Source: Planktophila sp965267775 (GTDB lineage: Bacteria; Actinomycetota; Actinomycetes; Nanopelagicales; Nanopelagicaceae). Taken from it: a DNA stretch of 64,000 nt. Within the stretch, counting starts at the first letter, position 1, and each line of letters opens with the position of its first letter. Under the pieces are notes generated by a model, which worked only from the letters and a program-made list of their open reading frames with translations, had not been told where the DNA came from and made no database searches. The DNA lies in assembly GCA_965267775.1 (NCBI GenBank), contig OZ254140.1, positions 310,001 to 374,000 of the forward strand, given 5' to 3'. This document shows, piece after piece, positions 8,316-16,503 of this stretch. The translations under genes were made by a program, and so were the position numbers.

Positions 8316-9174
8316 CGCTCATTGAAAAGTATCTGCGCGCAAATAAGTAAAGAAGCAAGAGCGGTAGCGCCACAAGAACCGACCCTGCAGCAAGGACATT
8401 GGGATCGGGAATAATCCTTGCAAATGCACCAACCCTCGAGAGAGATGTGGTGATTGGAAAGTATTGATCTCGCTTAAGCATCGACCATGCCCAGAAGAAG
8501 TCGTTATAAATCCAGACGCTCATCGTGATTCCAAGTGCGGCGAGCGGAGCTCGTAACATTGGCAGAATGATTGACCAATAATGGCGAAGCACGGAAGCGC
8601 CATCGACCTGTGCCGCCTCCGATAGCTCTTTAGGAATTGATTCAAGTTGTGAATGAAGCACAAAGGTTGCAAACCCTGTTTGGAGAGCAATGTGAATGAG
8701 AATCACGCCAAGATAGTTATCGTAGAAGATGGTCTTACTTCCGAGAGCGCTTCCTACAAATATATAGAGCTTGAAAATCGGATAGTAAATAGTCTGTGCC
8801 GGGAGCATGCTTCCGGCGGTAAAGGCGAGAAGTAAGAGTTTCTTATATTTGATCTGATATTTCGAAATACTGAAAGCGAGCAAGCTTCCAAAGAGAAGAA
8901 TGAAGAAAACACTTGGGACCAAAATGATTATCGTGTTTATAAAGTATTTAACAACCGCCATTTTCTCGAGCGCTGCGCTGTAATTTGTGAGCGATAGATT
9001 CTTAGGAAGAGTGAACATTCCATTGTTGAGGACCTCAGAATACGGGCGCAGAGATGACCAGAGCGTCCAGATAAGGGGAAAGAGCCAGAGAATTCCAAAG
9101 GTCATAAGTAAGGCTGAAATGACCCGATCTCGACGAGCCTGCTTATCTCGGTACTGAAATGCACCCTGGCTCAT
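8257..9174 (-). CDS. Carbohydrate ABC transporter permease, MalG type
   Basis: A 305-residue inner-membrane permease with six predicted membrane helices. It has the cytoplasmic EAA loop EAAQVDGASVLRHYWSIILP, which docks the ATPase; family members import sugars or sugar alcohols. The -10 box TAGATT at 9181-9186 (minus) lies 6 bases before the ATG. Odd points: no binding protein, MalF-type partner or ATPase lies nearby, and the last 59 bases overlap the end of the AroE-like gene. The C-terminus (LAGGRTQKLVSP) is not the usual TAGAVKG-like end. It may use subunits encoded elsewhere or be the remnant of a lost operon. Confidence 0.85.
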   Translation of the reverse strand: MSQGAFQYRDKQARRDRVISALLMTFGILWLFPLIWTLWSSLRPYSEVLNNGMFTLPKNLSLTNYSAALEKMAVVKYFINTIIILVPSVFFILLFGSLLAFSISKYQIKYKKLLLLAFTAGSMLPAQTIYYPIFKLYIFVGSALGSKTIFYDNYLGVILIHIALQTGFATFVLHSQLESIPKELSEAAQVDGASVLRHYWSIILPMLRAPLAALGITMSVWIYNDFFWAWSMLKRDQYFPITTSLSRVGAFARIIPDPNVLAAGSVLVALPLLLLYLFARRYFSMSVMLAGGRTQKLVSPDLRSK

Positions 9175-9203
9175 GCTGTAAATCTAGCGGTAAAGTTTGC
9201 GCC

Positions 9204-9587
9204 ATGGCTGAAAACCTTCGACTTCAATGCATCACTATCGATGCAGATAATCCTAAGAAGCTTGCAGATTTCTGGGCTGCAGCACTCGATTGGAAGATTA
9301 CATACGAGGATGAGATTGAGGTCTGCCTTGAACTTCAAGATGGCAGCCCCGAAGTTGGTCGCATTCCAGATCTCCTCTTCATCAAAGTTGCCGATAAGAA
9401 AGTTGTGAAGAATCGTCTCCACTTTGATCTTCGGCCACAGGATCAGATGGCCGAAGTGGCACGACTTGAAGCACTTGGTGCATCCAAGGTTGAAATTGGC
9501 CAGAGCGAAGATCCTGATACATCGTGGGTAGTCATGGCCGACCCAGAGGGCAATGAATTCTGTGTGCTTCGGGCTTTGACTCAATGA
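9204..9587 (+). CDS. VOC family (glyoxalase-like) protein
   Basis: A 127-residue protein with one vicinal-oxygen-chelate domain: LRLQCITIDADNPKKLADFWAAAL at the start, RLHFDLRPQDQMAEVARLEALGA in the middle, and WVVMADPEGNEFCVL at the end. It resembles the Glyoxalase_6 group, whose substrates are mostly unknown. The -10 box TAAAGT at 9191-9196 lies 7 bases before the ATG, so I choose this start over an upstream frame beginning at 9159. It overlaps the GNAT gene by the ATGA-type 4 bases. Confidence 0.85.
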   Translation: MAENLRLQCITIDADNPKKLADFWAAALDWKITYEDEIEVCLELQDGSPEVGRIPDLLFIKVADKKVVKNRLHFDLRPQDQMAEVARLEALGASKVEIGQSEDPDTSWVVMADPEGNEFCVLRALTQ

Positions 9588-10264
9588 GTGGAAGTTTTGA
9601 AGAAGCTCGTTCGGCATACGAAGTTGCTTATCCAAATTCACCTTTCTTCGAGACATGGGTACCGAAAGATAAATTCCTATCGGCTGAATTTGATGCAGTC
9701 GGAAACTTCGCCATAGGCCGAGAAGATGATGGAATCTACGGAATCGCACTTGGTGCAACCCCAAAGATTCCAAGCGATTGGAAGAACTTTTCAATGGAGA
9801 GCCGTGGGATTTCTCAGCTTCCCTCAGAGTTTAAATCTGTCGTGGAATGGGATTGTTATTGGGCGCCCACAACGGTTGGCCCAATTGTTGCTCCGGCAGT
9901 TGCTACAGATGAAGAGATCGAAGCTTTCCTGAAAGCTCATGCACCAGATTCATCTGTCTTTCCTGGCAATAGTGAGATTCTCCAATGGGTCGAAGTGAGA
10001 GACCAAGGGGCGCTGGTTGCAATCGCTGCTCTATGTCGATGGGAATCCGGTCGCGTTGTTATCTCTTCAGTAGCAACAGATTCGCAAATGCGTGGCAGGG
10101 GATTCGGGAAGGCGCTGATGGTTAAATGCCTCGATGCAGGCTCGCAATACGATGAAAAGTACCTCTCTTTAGGAGTTCGTCATCAGAATGAGAGCGCGCA
10201 GCGACTCTATGCCTCAACTGGCTTCAGATTGATGCATAACTTCACTTACTGCGAAAGACGGTAA
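9584..10264 (+). CDS. GNAT family N-acetyltransferase
   Basis: A 226-residue protein. The acetyl-CoA binding motif VATDSQMRGRGFGKALM (Q/RxxGxG/A) and SAQRLYASTGFRLMHNFTYCERR are in the C-terminal half. The N-terminal 110 residues resemble the less conserved half of a double-GNAT fold. The acceptor is unknown. It is cotranscribed with the VOC gene (4-base overlap). Confidence 0.8.
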   Translation: MSGSFEEARSAYEVAYPNSPFFETWVPKDKFLSAEFDAVGNFAIGREDDGIYGIALGATPKIPSDWKNFSMESRGISQLPSEFKSVVEWDCYWAPTTVGPIVAPAVATDEEIEAFLKAHAPDSSVFPGNSEILQWVEVRDQGALVAIAALCRWESGRVVISSVATDSQMRGRGFGKALMVKCLDAGSQYDEKYLSLGVRHQNESAQRLYASTGFRLMHNFTYCERR

Positions 10265-10273
10265 ACTCGCGCC

Positions 10274-10888
10274 ATGTCTGAAACTGGCACCGTGGAGCGT
10301 TTGCGTCAATATCGCAAGACTTATTGGGCAATGCTCGTTTCATCGACGCTCAGCCTTATCGCATCCCTAGTTCTCTCTTACGATGCAGTGAAGTTAGCCG
10401 GAACTCCATCGAGCAAGCTCTCATGCGATATCAATGCGATTGTCTCTTGCGGCAAGGTCGCTAAATCATGGCAATCAACTCTTCTTGGCTTTCCCAATTC
10501 CTTCATCGGGCTGATGCTCGAACCGGTTGTCATGACTATTGCAATCGCAGGACTCTCACTTGTTCTCTTTCCACGTAAGTTTATGCGCGTGGCACATGTG
10601 GGCTACGGACTCGGCCTGATCTTCGCGCTCTGGCTTCTCTCTCAATCTCTCTTTGTCATCCACGCTCTCTGCCCATGGTGCCTACTCGTGACAATCTCAA
10701 CCGTCACCGTCTTCTCGACAATTACCCGCGTTGCCATCCTAGAAAATATTTGGAATCTTTCAGAGGCACGTCAGCAGAAGCTCATTAATCTTCTCGATCG
10801 CGGTTGGGGTCGAGTCATCTACACATTTACATATGCAGTTCTCATACTCGGGATTTACTTCAAATATGGTCAGGATCTATTTTCATGA
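10274..10888 (+). CDS. Vitamin K epoxide reductase (VKOR) family membrane protein
   Basis: A 204-residue membrane protein with four or five helices. In actinobacteria VKOR takes electrons from the DsbA-type oxidase and passes them to quinone, so extracytoplasmic disulfide bonds can form. Seen: the loop cysteines in LSCDINAIVSCGKV, the SFIGLM segment, and the active-site CPWC in IHALCPWCLLVTI. No DsbA partner is adjacent. The -10 box TAAACT at 10262-10267 lies 6 bases before the ATG. The stop overlaps the start of the zinc-ribbon gene (ATGA). Confidence 0.9.
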   Translation: MSETGTVERLRQYRKTYWAMLVSSTLSLIASLVLSYDAVKLAGTPSSKLSCDINAIVSCGKVAKSWQSTLLGFPNSFIGLMLEPVVMTIAIAGLSLVLFPRKFMRVAHVGYGLGLIFALWLLSQSLFVIHALCPWCLLVTISTVTVFSTITRVAILENIWNLSEARQQKLINLLDRGWGRVIYTFTYAVLILGIYFKYGQDLFS

Positions 10889-11610
10889 AAGCCTCATATA
10901 ACGACCAGCGCGCAATTCTTGAAGTTCAGCTTCTCGATGATCAGCTAGCTTCACTTGTAAAACGCGAAGCGGGTATGCCTGAGACCGTCGCTCTTAACTC
11001 AACAGTTATCAAGCGCAACAATGTTCGTGATCTTCGAATTGCTGCAGAGACAGAGCGCGCCGATGTGAAGCGCGAGCTCGCGCGTGCTGAAGGCGATGTC
11101 GAACAGATTGTTACTCGTATCCAGCGCGATGAGGCACGACTTAATTCAGGTACTGGAACACCGAAGGAACTCGAGCAGACTCAACATGAGCTTGTCACTC
11201 TTGGCCTGCGCCGCGCAGAGCTAGAAGAGGCAGAACTCACCATCATGGTGCAGGTTGAAGGCATCACAGCTCGAATCAATGAGCTGACGGCTGAAGAAGA
11301 GAAGCTTGCAGCTGAAATTGCTGATCTCGAGATCAAGCGCGAGAACGCTCTCACCGTCATCATCGATGAGCGCAATATCGTTGCAGCAAAGCGCGAAAGC
11401 GCTGTTGCTCCCATTGCTCAAGAGCTCAAAGTTCTCTATGCCAAATTAGCAGCTGATAACAATGGAAATGGTGCAGCCCTCCTCGTGGGAAATGAGTGCA
11501 AGGGTTGCCACCTCACAATTAATGCAACAGAGGTTGCGCGCATCGCAACTCTTGCAGCAGAGGAAGTAGTTCGCTGCGAACAATGTCGCTGCATCTTGGT
11601 GCGCGGATAA
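10885..11610 (+). CDS. Coiled-coil C4-type zinc-ribbon protein
   Basis: A 241-residue protein: a long coiled coil (about residues 25-185, rich in Glu/Arg/Ala heptads) followed by a C-terminal zinc ribbon with CKGCHLTI and CEQCRCILVRG. It belongs to the actinobacterial family encoded directly before the RNase H/phosphatase gene (mycobacterial Rv2229c type). It is thought to bind nucleic acid or proteins, but its function is not established. I choose the ATG at 10885, which overlaps the VKOR stop, over an upstream frame. Confidence 0.87.
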   Translation: MKASYNDQRAILEVQLLDDQLASLVKREAGMPETVALNSTVIKRNNVRDLRIAAETERADVKRELARAEGDVEQIVTRIQRDEARLNSGTGTPKELEQTQHELVTLGLRRAELEEAELTIMVQVEGITARINELTAEEEKLAAEIADLEIKRENALTVIIDERNIVAAKRESAVAPIAQELKVLYAKLAADNNGNGAALLVGNECKGCHLTINATEVARIATLAAEEVVRCEQCRCILVRG

Positions 11611-11616
11611 CGCATC

Positions 11617-12699
11617 ATGGCTCGCACTTTTCGTCTTACCGCTGATGGTGGATCTCGCGGCAATCCAGGACCTGCAGGTTATGGCGCTGTGGTTTCAGAA
11701 AATGGAAAGATCCTCGCCGAACTCTTTGATGTCATTGGTATAGCCACAAATAACGTCGCCGAATACAGCGGTTTGCTCGCTGGTCTGACTCATATTCATA
11801 GCCTTGATCCTGAAGGCATCGTTGAAGTTTCAATGGATTCGAAGTTAGTCGTTGAGCAGATGTCTGGCCGATGGCAGATCAAGCATGCAGATATGCGTGA
11901 TCTTGCAAAGCAATGTCGTGATGCTCATAACCCATCGTTGATTACATACAAGTGGATTCCTCGCGATGAGAATTCCCATGCCGATCGCCTGGCTAATAAG
12001 GCTCTCGATGGCGGCAGCGCGCATAAACCTGCTGCCATTGTGCAAGAGAATTTTCTCACCGATCGCCTTCGCAGCTCTGAAGTTCCTACAATGATTTACT
12101 TTGTGCGCCATGGGGAGACAATCCTTACGCCAACGAGAAAATTCTCAGGTACCGGTCCACTCGATCCTGAATTGATGGCCGATGGCTTCCTGCAAGCAGA
12201 GCGCGTCGCCCAAGAAGTAGCAAAACTCAAGCCAGATGTCTTGATCTCATCACCATTGCAGCGAACACGTCAGACCGCCGAGGCGATTGCACGTACAACC
12301 TCGCTCGAGATTATCTTCGACAAAGATTGGTATGAACTCTCATTCGGTTCATGGGATGGAAAGTCAATCGAAGAGGTAAAGGCTGAGAGCCCTGAGGATT
12401 ACCAAGCTTGGCTTAACTCATCCTCTCACCGACCAGGCGGCGGTGAGTCTTATGATGAAGCACGTATTCGTATCGAAGCTGCGATAGAGAAAGTTGTTGC
12501 AGAGTACCCAGGTAAGAAAGTTGTAGTTGTAACCCATAACGGAGTCATTAAATCTGCGGCAAATATCGCAATTGGTGGCCCCAACGATGGCGTATTCCAT
12601 ATGGATGCATCGCCGTGTTCGATCTCTTCGATCTCTATCTGGCCATCAGATGGCCTTCGCGCACTGCGCTCATTTAACGAGGGTGGACACCACCGCTAA
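11617..12699 (+). CDS. Bifunctional RNase HI / acid phosphatase
   Basis: A 360-residue fusion. The N-terminal RNase H domain (residues 1-135) has FRLTADGGSRGNPG with the first catalytic Asp, NVAEYSGLLAGL with the Glu, SMDSKLVVEQMSG and DENSHADRLANKAL. It cuts the RNA of RNA:DNA hybrids. The C-terminal histidine-phosphatase domain (residues about 165-355) has YFVRHGET with the catalytic His, SSPLQRTRQTAEAI, and VVVVTHNGVIK with the second His. It is related to CobC alpha-ribazole phosphatase. The architecture and the upstream zinc-ribbon gene (6-base gap) match mycobacterial Rv2229c-Rv2228c. Confidence 0.92.
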   Translation: MARTFRLTADGGSRGNPGPAGYGAVVSENGKILAELFDVIGIATNNVAEYSGLLAGLTHIHSLDPEGIVEVSMDSKLVVEQMSGRWQIKHADMRDLAKQCRDAHNPSLITYKWIPRDENSHADRLANKALDGGSAHKPAAIVQENFLTDRLRSSEVPTMIYFVRHGETILTPTRKFSGTGPLDPELMADGFLQAERVAQEVAKLKPDVLISSPLQRTRQTAEAIARTTSLEIIFDKDWYELSFGSWDGKSIEEVKAESPEDYQAWLNSSSHRPGGGESYDEARIRIEAAIEKVVAEYPGKKVVVVTHNGVIKSAANIAIGGPNDGVFHMDASPCSISSISIWPSDGLRALRSFNEGGHHR

Positions 12700-12717
12700 A
12701 TCTCGATGAGGTGAGGC

Positions 12718-13272
12718 TTAGTTCCAGATTTCGCTTACTAGTTTGATGTCAGCGCTACATGTAGGCAATTTATAGTCGATAAAATTTGTGTTCTGCTCAT
12801 CAATTGTGCGAGCTGCATCCATGACAAATCCATCCCACTCAAAGCTTGTGGTGGTGTGTGCATCTTCAATAAGTGTCATGTCATATCCAAATTCGAGCGC
12901 GGACATAGATGTGTGGCGAACGCAATTATTTGTCTCAGCTCCACAGATATAGAGATGGCTAATCTTGAGCTTTGCGAGCACCTCTTCAAAGTTTGTCTCA
13001 ACAAAAGTGCTGCGGAACATCTTCTCAATGATGGGTTCGCCTTCAAGTGGAAGTAGCTCGGGAACAATCTGCCACCCATCTGTATTGAGAGGTAGGTCTT
13101 CGGCAGAATGTCGGACCCAGATCACTGGAATGGATGCGGCACGTGCCTTTCTTACCGCCTCGGCCATATTGGCAACTTTGGAATCTCTCTCAAATGCATC
13201 TTTAACAACATTGACCTGTACATCGATGACGATGAGTGCTGATCCGCCGCGTTCGCTCTTTTTGATAGCCAT
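12718..13272 (-). CDS. Isochorismatase-family cysteine hydrolase
   Basis: A 184-residue hydrolase. The catalytic triad is visible as Asp in SALIVIDVQ, Lys in IIEKMFRSTF and Cys in CGAETNNCVRHTSMSA. Family members hydrolyse amides such as nicotinamide or peroxyureidoacrylate; nothing here decides the substrate. The -10 box TAAAGT at 13279-13284 (minus) lies 6 bases before the ATG and overlaps the last codon and stop of the upstream minus-strand gene. It can therefore be transcribed alone as a leaderless mRNA. Confidence 0.87.
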   Translation of the reverse strand: MAIKKSERGGSALIVIDVQVNVVKDAFERDSKVANMAEAVRKARAASIPVIWVRHSAEDLPLNTDGWQIVPELLPLEGEPIIEKMFRSTFVETNFEEVLAKLKISHLYICGAETNNCVRHTSMSALEFGYDMTLIEDAHTTTSFEWDGFVMDAARTIDEQNTNFIDYKLPTCSADIKLVSEIWN

Positions 13273-13281
13273 GGGGCTACT

Positions 13282-14142
13282 TTAGCTCTGCCCACGCAAG
13301 TAATTGATAATCTCCTGATGGTCCCTCTGTAGGCCTTTATATTCGATTGTTTCGGGGGAGAAGCTGGCAAGGGTTTCAGCAAAGAGAGCGGCAGAGTCAG
13401 CATCGTTCTTAATCCATGCAAGTGGTTCTACTCGATTTCGAATAGTGAAGAAGAGAAAATCTCCAGAGTGTGCGCGAGTAAGCGTCTGTCGCTCTGTTCG
13501 CCACCAGTAGTTCTCAGGGCTCGCGACCTCGTGAATCGATGTCGGCTGATGTAAATCTTCAGTGCTGTGAAGTGACCAATTTTTGCGCCATACGGGGCGA
13601 TCGGCGGTGATCTTGTCGAAGGTGGCAGTCATGTAAGGGGCAAGCGCGCTCTGATATCCAGGAACAGGAGCATGGACCGCATCCATTCCTTTGCCGATCT
13701 TTTCGGTTAACTTCCAACGAGAAGGAAAGAGCACCGCCCCTGCAACGATCCTCCACTCATCGTTTTCCCGTGAGAGAACCACAAGATCTTCACCAATGAT
13801 TGTCGTAACCTGCAATAAGCGATCGCTAGCGTTGAGATCTGCTTTGGTACCTGTGGGCAGATAAGTGATGCGGGAATCTTCGAAAGAATATTTATCGCTA
13901 TGAAATTGCTTGAGGTTCGCCGCTATTCGCTCAAACAATTCTTCAATTGGTACCTCATAACCAGGCAGCTCTTGATAGACGATCTCACGTGCGCTTGTAG
14001 AGAGTTCGATACGTTCTACTATCTGCCCAGCAAGGTCATCGCCATCTTCAAGCCATGATGCCTCATCGAGTGAGCGAAGCCCCATGCTGAGTCGGAAAGG
14101 CTTGCCATCTGTTGGCGGGGGATAGATGAAGGTCGAAGCCAT
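13282..14142 (-). CDS. DUF3445 / heme-dependent oxidative N-demethylase-like protein
   Basis: A protein of about 286 residues of the DUF3445 family, which includes the heme-dependent dimethylamine N-demethylase alpha subunit. Typical blocks: RLSMGLRSLDEASWLE at the N-terminus, VVLSRENDEWRIVAGAVLFPSRW, NWSLHSTEDLHQP, WWRTERQTLTR and FLFFTIRNRVEPLAW. The substrate may be a methylated amine, but this is inferred from the family. The frame is open to an ATG at 14181. I choose the ATG at 14142 because AATACT (14149-14154) lies 6 bases before it. The start region is shared with the divergent phosphatase gene. Confidence 0.83.
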   Translation of the reverse strand: MASTFIYPPPTDGKPFRLSMGLRSLDEASWLEDGDDLAGQIVERIELSTSAREIVYQELPGYEVPIEELFERIAANLKQFHSDKYSFEDSRITYLPTGTKADLNASDRLLQVTTIIGEDLVVLSRENDEWRIVAGAVLFPSRWKLTEKIGKGMDAVHAPVPGYQSALAPYMTATFDKITADRPVWRKNWSLHSTEDLHQPTSIHEVASPENYWWRTERQTLTRAHSGDFLFFTIRNRVEPLAWIKNDADSAALFAETLASFSPETIEYKGLQRDHQEIINYLRGQS

Positions 14143-14147
14143 AGCCT

Positions 14148-14154
14148 TAGTATT
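14148..14154. promoter_or_regulatory. Symmetric -10 element shared by two divergent leaderless genes
   Basis: TAGTATT on the plus strand reads AATACTA on the minus strand. TAGTAT (14148-14153) ends 6 bases before the GTG at 14160. AATACT (14154 down to 14149) ends 6 bases before the minus-strand ATG at 14142. The same base pairs therefore seem to serve as -10 box in both directions. Symmetric -10 elements that give divergent transcription are known in bacteria; the assignment here is from spacing only. Confidence 0.6.
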
Positions 14155-14159
14155 GCCGA

Positions 14160-14654
14160 GTGAATTCATACCTACAATCACTTCGCGAACGAGAAGTCAT
14201 TAAAGTTGAGATGGTCTGCCTTGGAAATATTTGTAGATCACCGATGGCAGCTGCAGTTCTTGCCAACCGCGCATCCGAATTAATTTCTCCAAAGATTATT
14301 GTCACCAGCAGTGGAACATCTGCATGGCATGTAGGGGAGAGTGCACACCACCTCTCAGAGAAGACGTGGAAGTTGGCCGGATATAGCCACACACATTCTG
14401 CGCGACAATTTCTTGAAGGTAATTTTGACGAGGTAGACCTGATCCTGGCTATGGACCTCAGTAATCAGGCCAATATCCTCAAGCTCGCACGAAACGATGG
14501 CGACCGCAGCAAGGTGGCGATGCTGCGATCCTTCGATCCAGGCGCTGATTCGCTCGAGGTCCCAGACCCGTGGGGCAATACCGTTGAGGCCTATCAAGAG
14601 GTCCTGGAAATGGTCGAGGCTGCAGTCACAGGGTTACTCACCTCACTCCAATAG
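14160..14654 (+). CDS. Low-molecular-weight protein-tyrosine phosphatase
   Basis: A 164-residue phosphatase (arsenate-reductase-like fold). The P-loop CLGNICRSPMAAAVL carries the nucleophile Cys and Arg, and the general acid is in VPDPWG near the C-terminus. It dephosphorylates phosphotyrosine proteins; the partners are unknown. The GTG start at 14160 keeps the whole first beta strand (VIKVEMVCLGN) and has a -10 box TAGTAT (14148-14153) exactly 6 bases upstream. The ATG at 14211 would cut into that strand. Confidence 0.88.
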   Translation: MNSYLQSLREREVIKVEMVCLGNICRSPMAAAVLANRASELISPKIIVTSSGTSAWHVGESAHHLSEKTWKLAGYSHTHSARQFLEGNFDEVDLILAMDLSNQANILKLARNDGDRSKVAMLRSFDPGADSLEVPDPWGNTVEAYQEVLEMVEAAVTGLLTSLQ

Positions 14655-14667
14655 GGCCACTTTCGAT

Positions 14668-14697
14668 TTGTGAGCCTCGCTGAGGCGGTGCTACGCT
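14668..14697 (+). promoter_or_regulatory. Candidate promoter of the FTR1 iron permease gene
   Basis: TTGTGA (14668-14673) and TACGCT (14692-14697) are spaced by 18 bases, a fair sigma-70-type match. Transcription would begin near 14704, inside the inverted repeat that follows. Confidence 0.45.
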
Positions 14698-14725
14698 ATT
14701 TACGCAACACCAATGTTGCGTAAAT
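14698..14725. promoter_or_regulatory. 28-bp inverted repeat upstream of the iron permease (operator candidate)
   Basis: A perfect inverted repeat with 12-bp arms (ATTTACGCAACA and its reverse complement) and a 4-base CCAA spacer. It begins directly after the candidate -10 box and ends 14 bases before the ATG of the FTR1 gene. No run of T follows, so it is not a classic terminator. A metal-responsive repressor site is the natural inference; it could also fold as a 5' hairpin in the mRNA. Confidence 0.65.
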
Positions 14726-14739
14726 CGAAGGGCTAGGCG

Positions 14740-15555
14740 ATGCTGGCGAATTTCTTAATTGGTCTCCGCGAAGGTTTAGAAGCGGCACTTGTCGTGGGAA
14801 TCCTCATCGCATACCTCAAGAAGATCGGCCAAGCAGAGCGCACTCGCACTATCTGGGCAGGTGTCTTTACAGCGATCGCAGCCTCAACAGCATTCGGTGC
14901 ATTCTTCACAATCTCCTCTTTCGAACTCGAAGGCAATGCAGAGCCATTTGTTTCTGGAACTCTCTCAGTAGTCGCAGGTGGACTCATCACATGGATGATT
15001 CTCTGGCTCGCAAAGAAGGCTCGCTTCATGAAGCAAGAGCTCGAGGGCGCAATGGATCGCGCAATTGCAACTGGCGTTGGTTCACTCTTTGCTCTCGCAT
15101 TCTTCTCTGTCGGCCGTGAAGGTCTTGAGACAGCAATCTTTATCTGGAATGGCGCGCTCGCTTCACAGAGCGCTTCAACTGTAGTTGTTGGAACATTCCT
15201 CGGACTTGGCGTTTCTATTGTTATTGGTTACGTGCTCTATCTCGGAGCTCTCAAAGTAAATCTTCAAAAATTCTTCCGCTACAGCGGAATGGGTCTGGTC
15301 ATTGTTGCTGGCGGAATGTTTAGCTATGCAGTCCATGAGTTCCAGGAGATAAATTTGCTCCCAGGAGATTCATCGAAGCTCTACGATATTTCTGGAGTCA
15401 TTAGCCCCGACGGACTTCTTGGGTCAGTACTCAAGGGCGCATTGAACTTCACACCAACACCATCTGTGCTTCAGGCATTTGTCTGGGCTGCATATGTAAT
15501 CCCAGTGGGATACACATTCTTTAAGAAGCCTAAGAAGGTTGTTCAGCCTGCATAA
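14740..15555 (+). CDS. FTR1/EfeU-family high-affinity iron permease
   Basis: A 271-residue membrane protein with about seven helices. The two Fe-binding REGLE motifs are at residues 9-13 (IGLREGLEAALV) and about 128 (SVGREGLETAIF). Family members move ferric iron into the cell, normally with a multicopper oxidase or with EfeO/EfeB; none of these is nearby. An inverted repeat precedes the gene. The last 26 bases overlap the convergent EamA gene. Confidence 0.9.
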   Translation: MLANFLIGLREGLEAALVVGILIAYLKKIGQAERTRTIWAGVFTAIAASTAFGAFFTISSFELEGNAEPFVSGTLSVVAGGLITWMILWLAKKARFMKQELEGAMDRAIATGVGSLFALAFFSVGREGLETAIFIWNGALASQSASTVVVGTFLGLGVSIVIGYVLYLGALKVNLQKFFRYSGMGLVIVAGGMFSYAVHEFQEINLLPGDSSKLYDISGVISPDGLLGSVLKGALNFTPTPSVLQAFVWAAYVIPVGYTFFKKPKKVVQPA

Positions 15556-16444
15556 GTAATCGGTGTTGAGTTTCGATTCTCTGACCAAAGTAAGAGGATC
15601 CGATAATCATTACGGCGCCTAGAAAACCAAGCAGTGCAAGGCTTTCACCGCCGAGTGAAATGCCTACGATGACCGCCCAGACCGGCTCTGTTCCCAGCAA
15701 CAAACTAGCGCGCGAGGATGATGTTCTGCGGATAGCCCAGAGCGTCACCAAGAATGCGAAGGCGCCACAGAGCAAGCTTAAGAATGCAAGATCAAGCCAG
15801 AGGCCAGTATCGAATGTAGATACTGCTCTCTTGATCCCATCGAATGAAAATATCGAGTACATCACCGCGCAGGTAAGGCTCTGCAATAAAGTGATTGTCA
15901 CCGAGCTATAACTTTTCGCCTTTGTCAGGTGCCCCATTGCGGTGACATGGAGTGCGCGAAAGAGAGCTGCCGCAAGCATCAACCAATCTCCAAGGCCAGG
16001 GGCAGCAAATCCTTTATCTGAAACTAAGAGCGCTACTCCAACAACGGCTACAACTGTTGCAACGAAGAAGGGACGCGGTAGCCAGTTCTTTGCAGCAATA
16101 GATTCAAAGATTGGTGTGAAGATAATTGCAAGGCTAATAATCAAGCCAGCATTTGTCGCAGATGTCTTTGAGACGCCTGTTGTTTCGCAGAAGAGGATGA
16201 GCCCCTGTGAAGTTCCAAGACCAATTCCGAGCAATACCTCGGGACGGGTAAATCGATCTCGCTTAATTGACCAGATGAGAGCCATTGCTAAAGAGGTAGA
16301 GATAAATCGAAGGCTCAAGGCTGTGAGCACCGGCGCATGTTCAGTCAGGGTTTTGGCAGAGAGATAACTTGCACCCCATAGAGCTGCAACAACAATGAGG
16401 GCGATATCTACCTCTCGAGCCCTCAGCTTTGCTGTAAAAGACAT
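15530..16444 (-). CDS. EamA/DMT-family transporter
   Basis: A 304-residue protein with ten predicted membrane helices in two EamA repeats. The first begins IALIVVAALWGASYLSAK; the second starts near GLGDWLMLAAALFRALHVT and contains SRASLLLGTEPVWAVIVG. Members are drug/metabolite exporters or amino acid exporters. The -10 box TATGGT at 16451-16456 (minus) lies 6 bases before the ATG. It overlaps the end of the FTR1 gene by 26 bases. Confidence 0.88.
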   Translation of the reverse strand: MSFTAKLRAREVDIALIVVAALWGASYLSAKTLTEHAPVLTALSLRFISTSLAMALIWSIKRDRFTRPEVLLGIGLGTSQGLILFCETTGVSKTSATNAGLIISLAIIFTPIFESIAAKNWLPRPFFVATVVAVVGVALLVSDKGFAAPGLGDWLMLAAALFRALHVTAMGHLTKAKSYSSVTITLLQSLTCAVMYSIFSFDGIKRAVSTFDTGLWLDLAFLSLLCGAFAFLVTLWAIRRTSSSRASLLLGTEPVWAVIVGISLGGESLALLGFLGAVMIIGSSYFGQRIETQHRLLMQAEQPS

Positions 16445-16503
16445 CTGCGCACCATACTCGAATTACCGAGGATGGTGCGCAGATTTTCTCCGTCAGAGTT
16501 TAT

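Noticed and set aside
9171..9794. A 207-codon minus-strand open frame
   Set aside because: It is antisense to the VOC and GNAT genes and shows no family motif; the plus-strand proteins have clear domains and a leaderless start.
14698..14725. Intrinsic terminator of the phosphatase gene
   Set aside because: The stem is AT-rich at its base and no T tract follows; its position before the FTR1 start fits an operator better.
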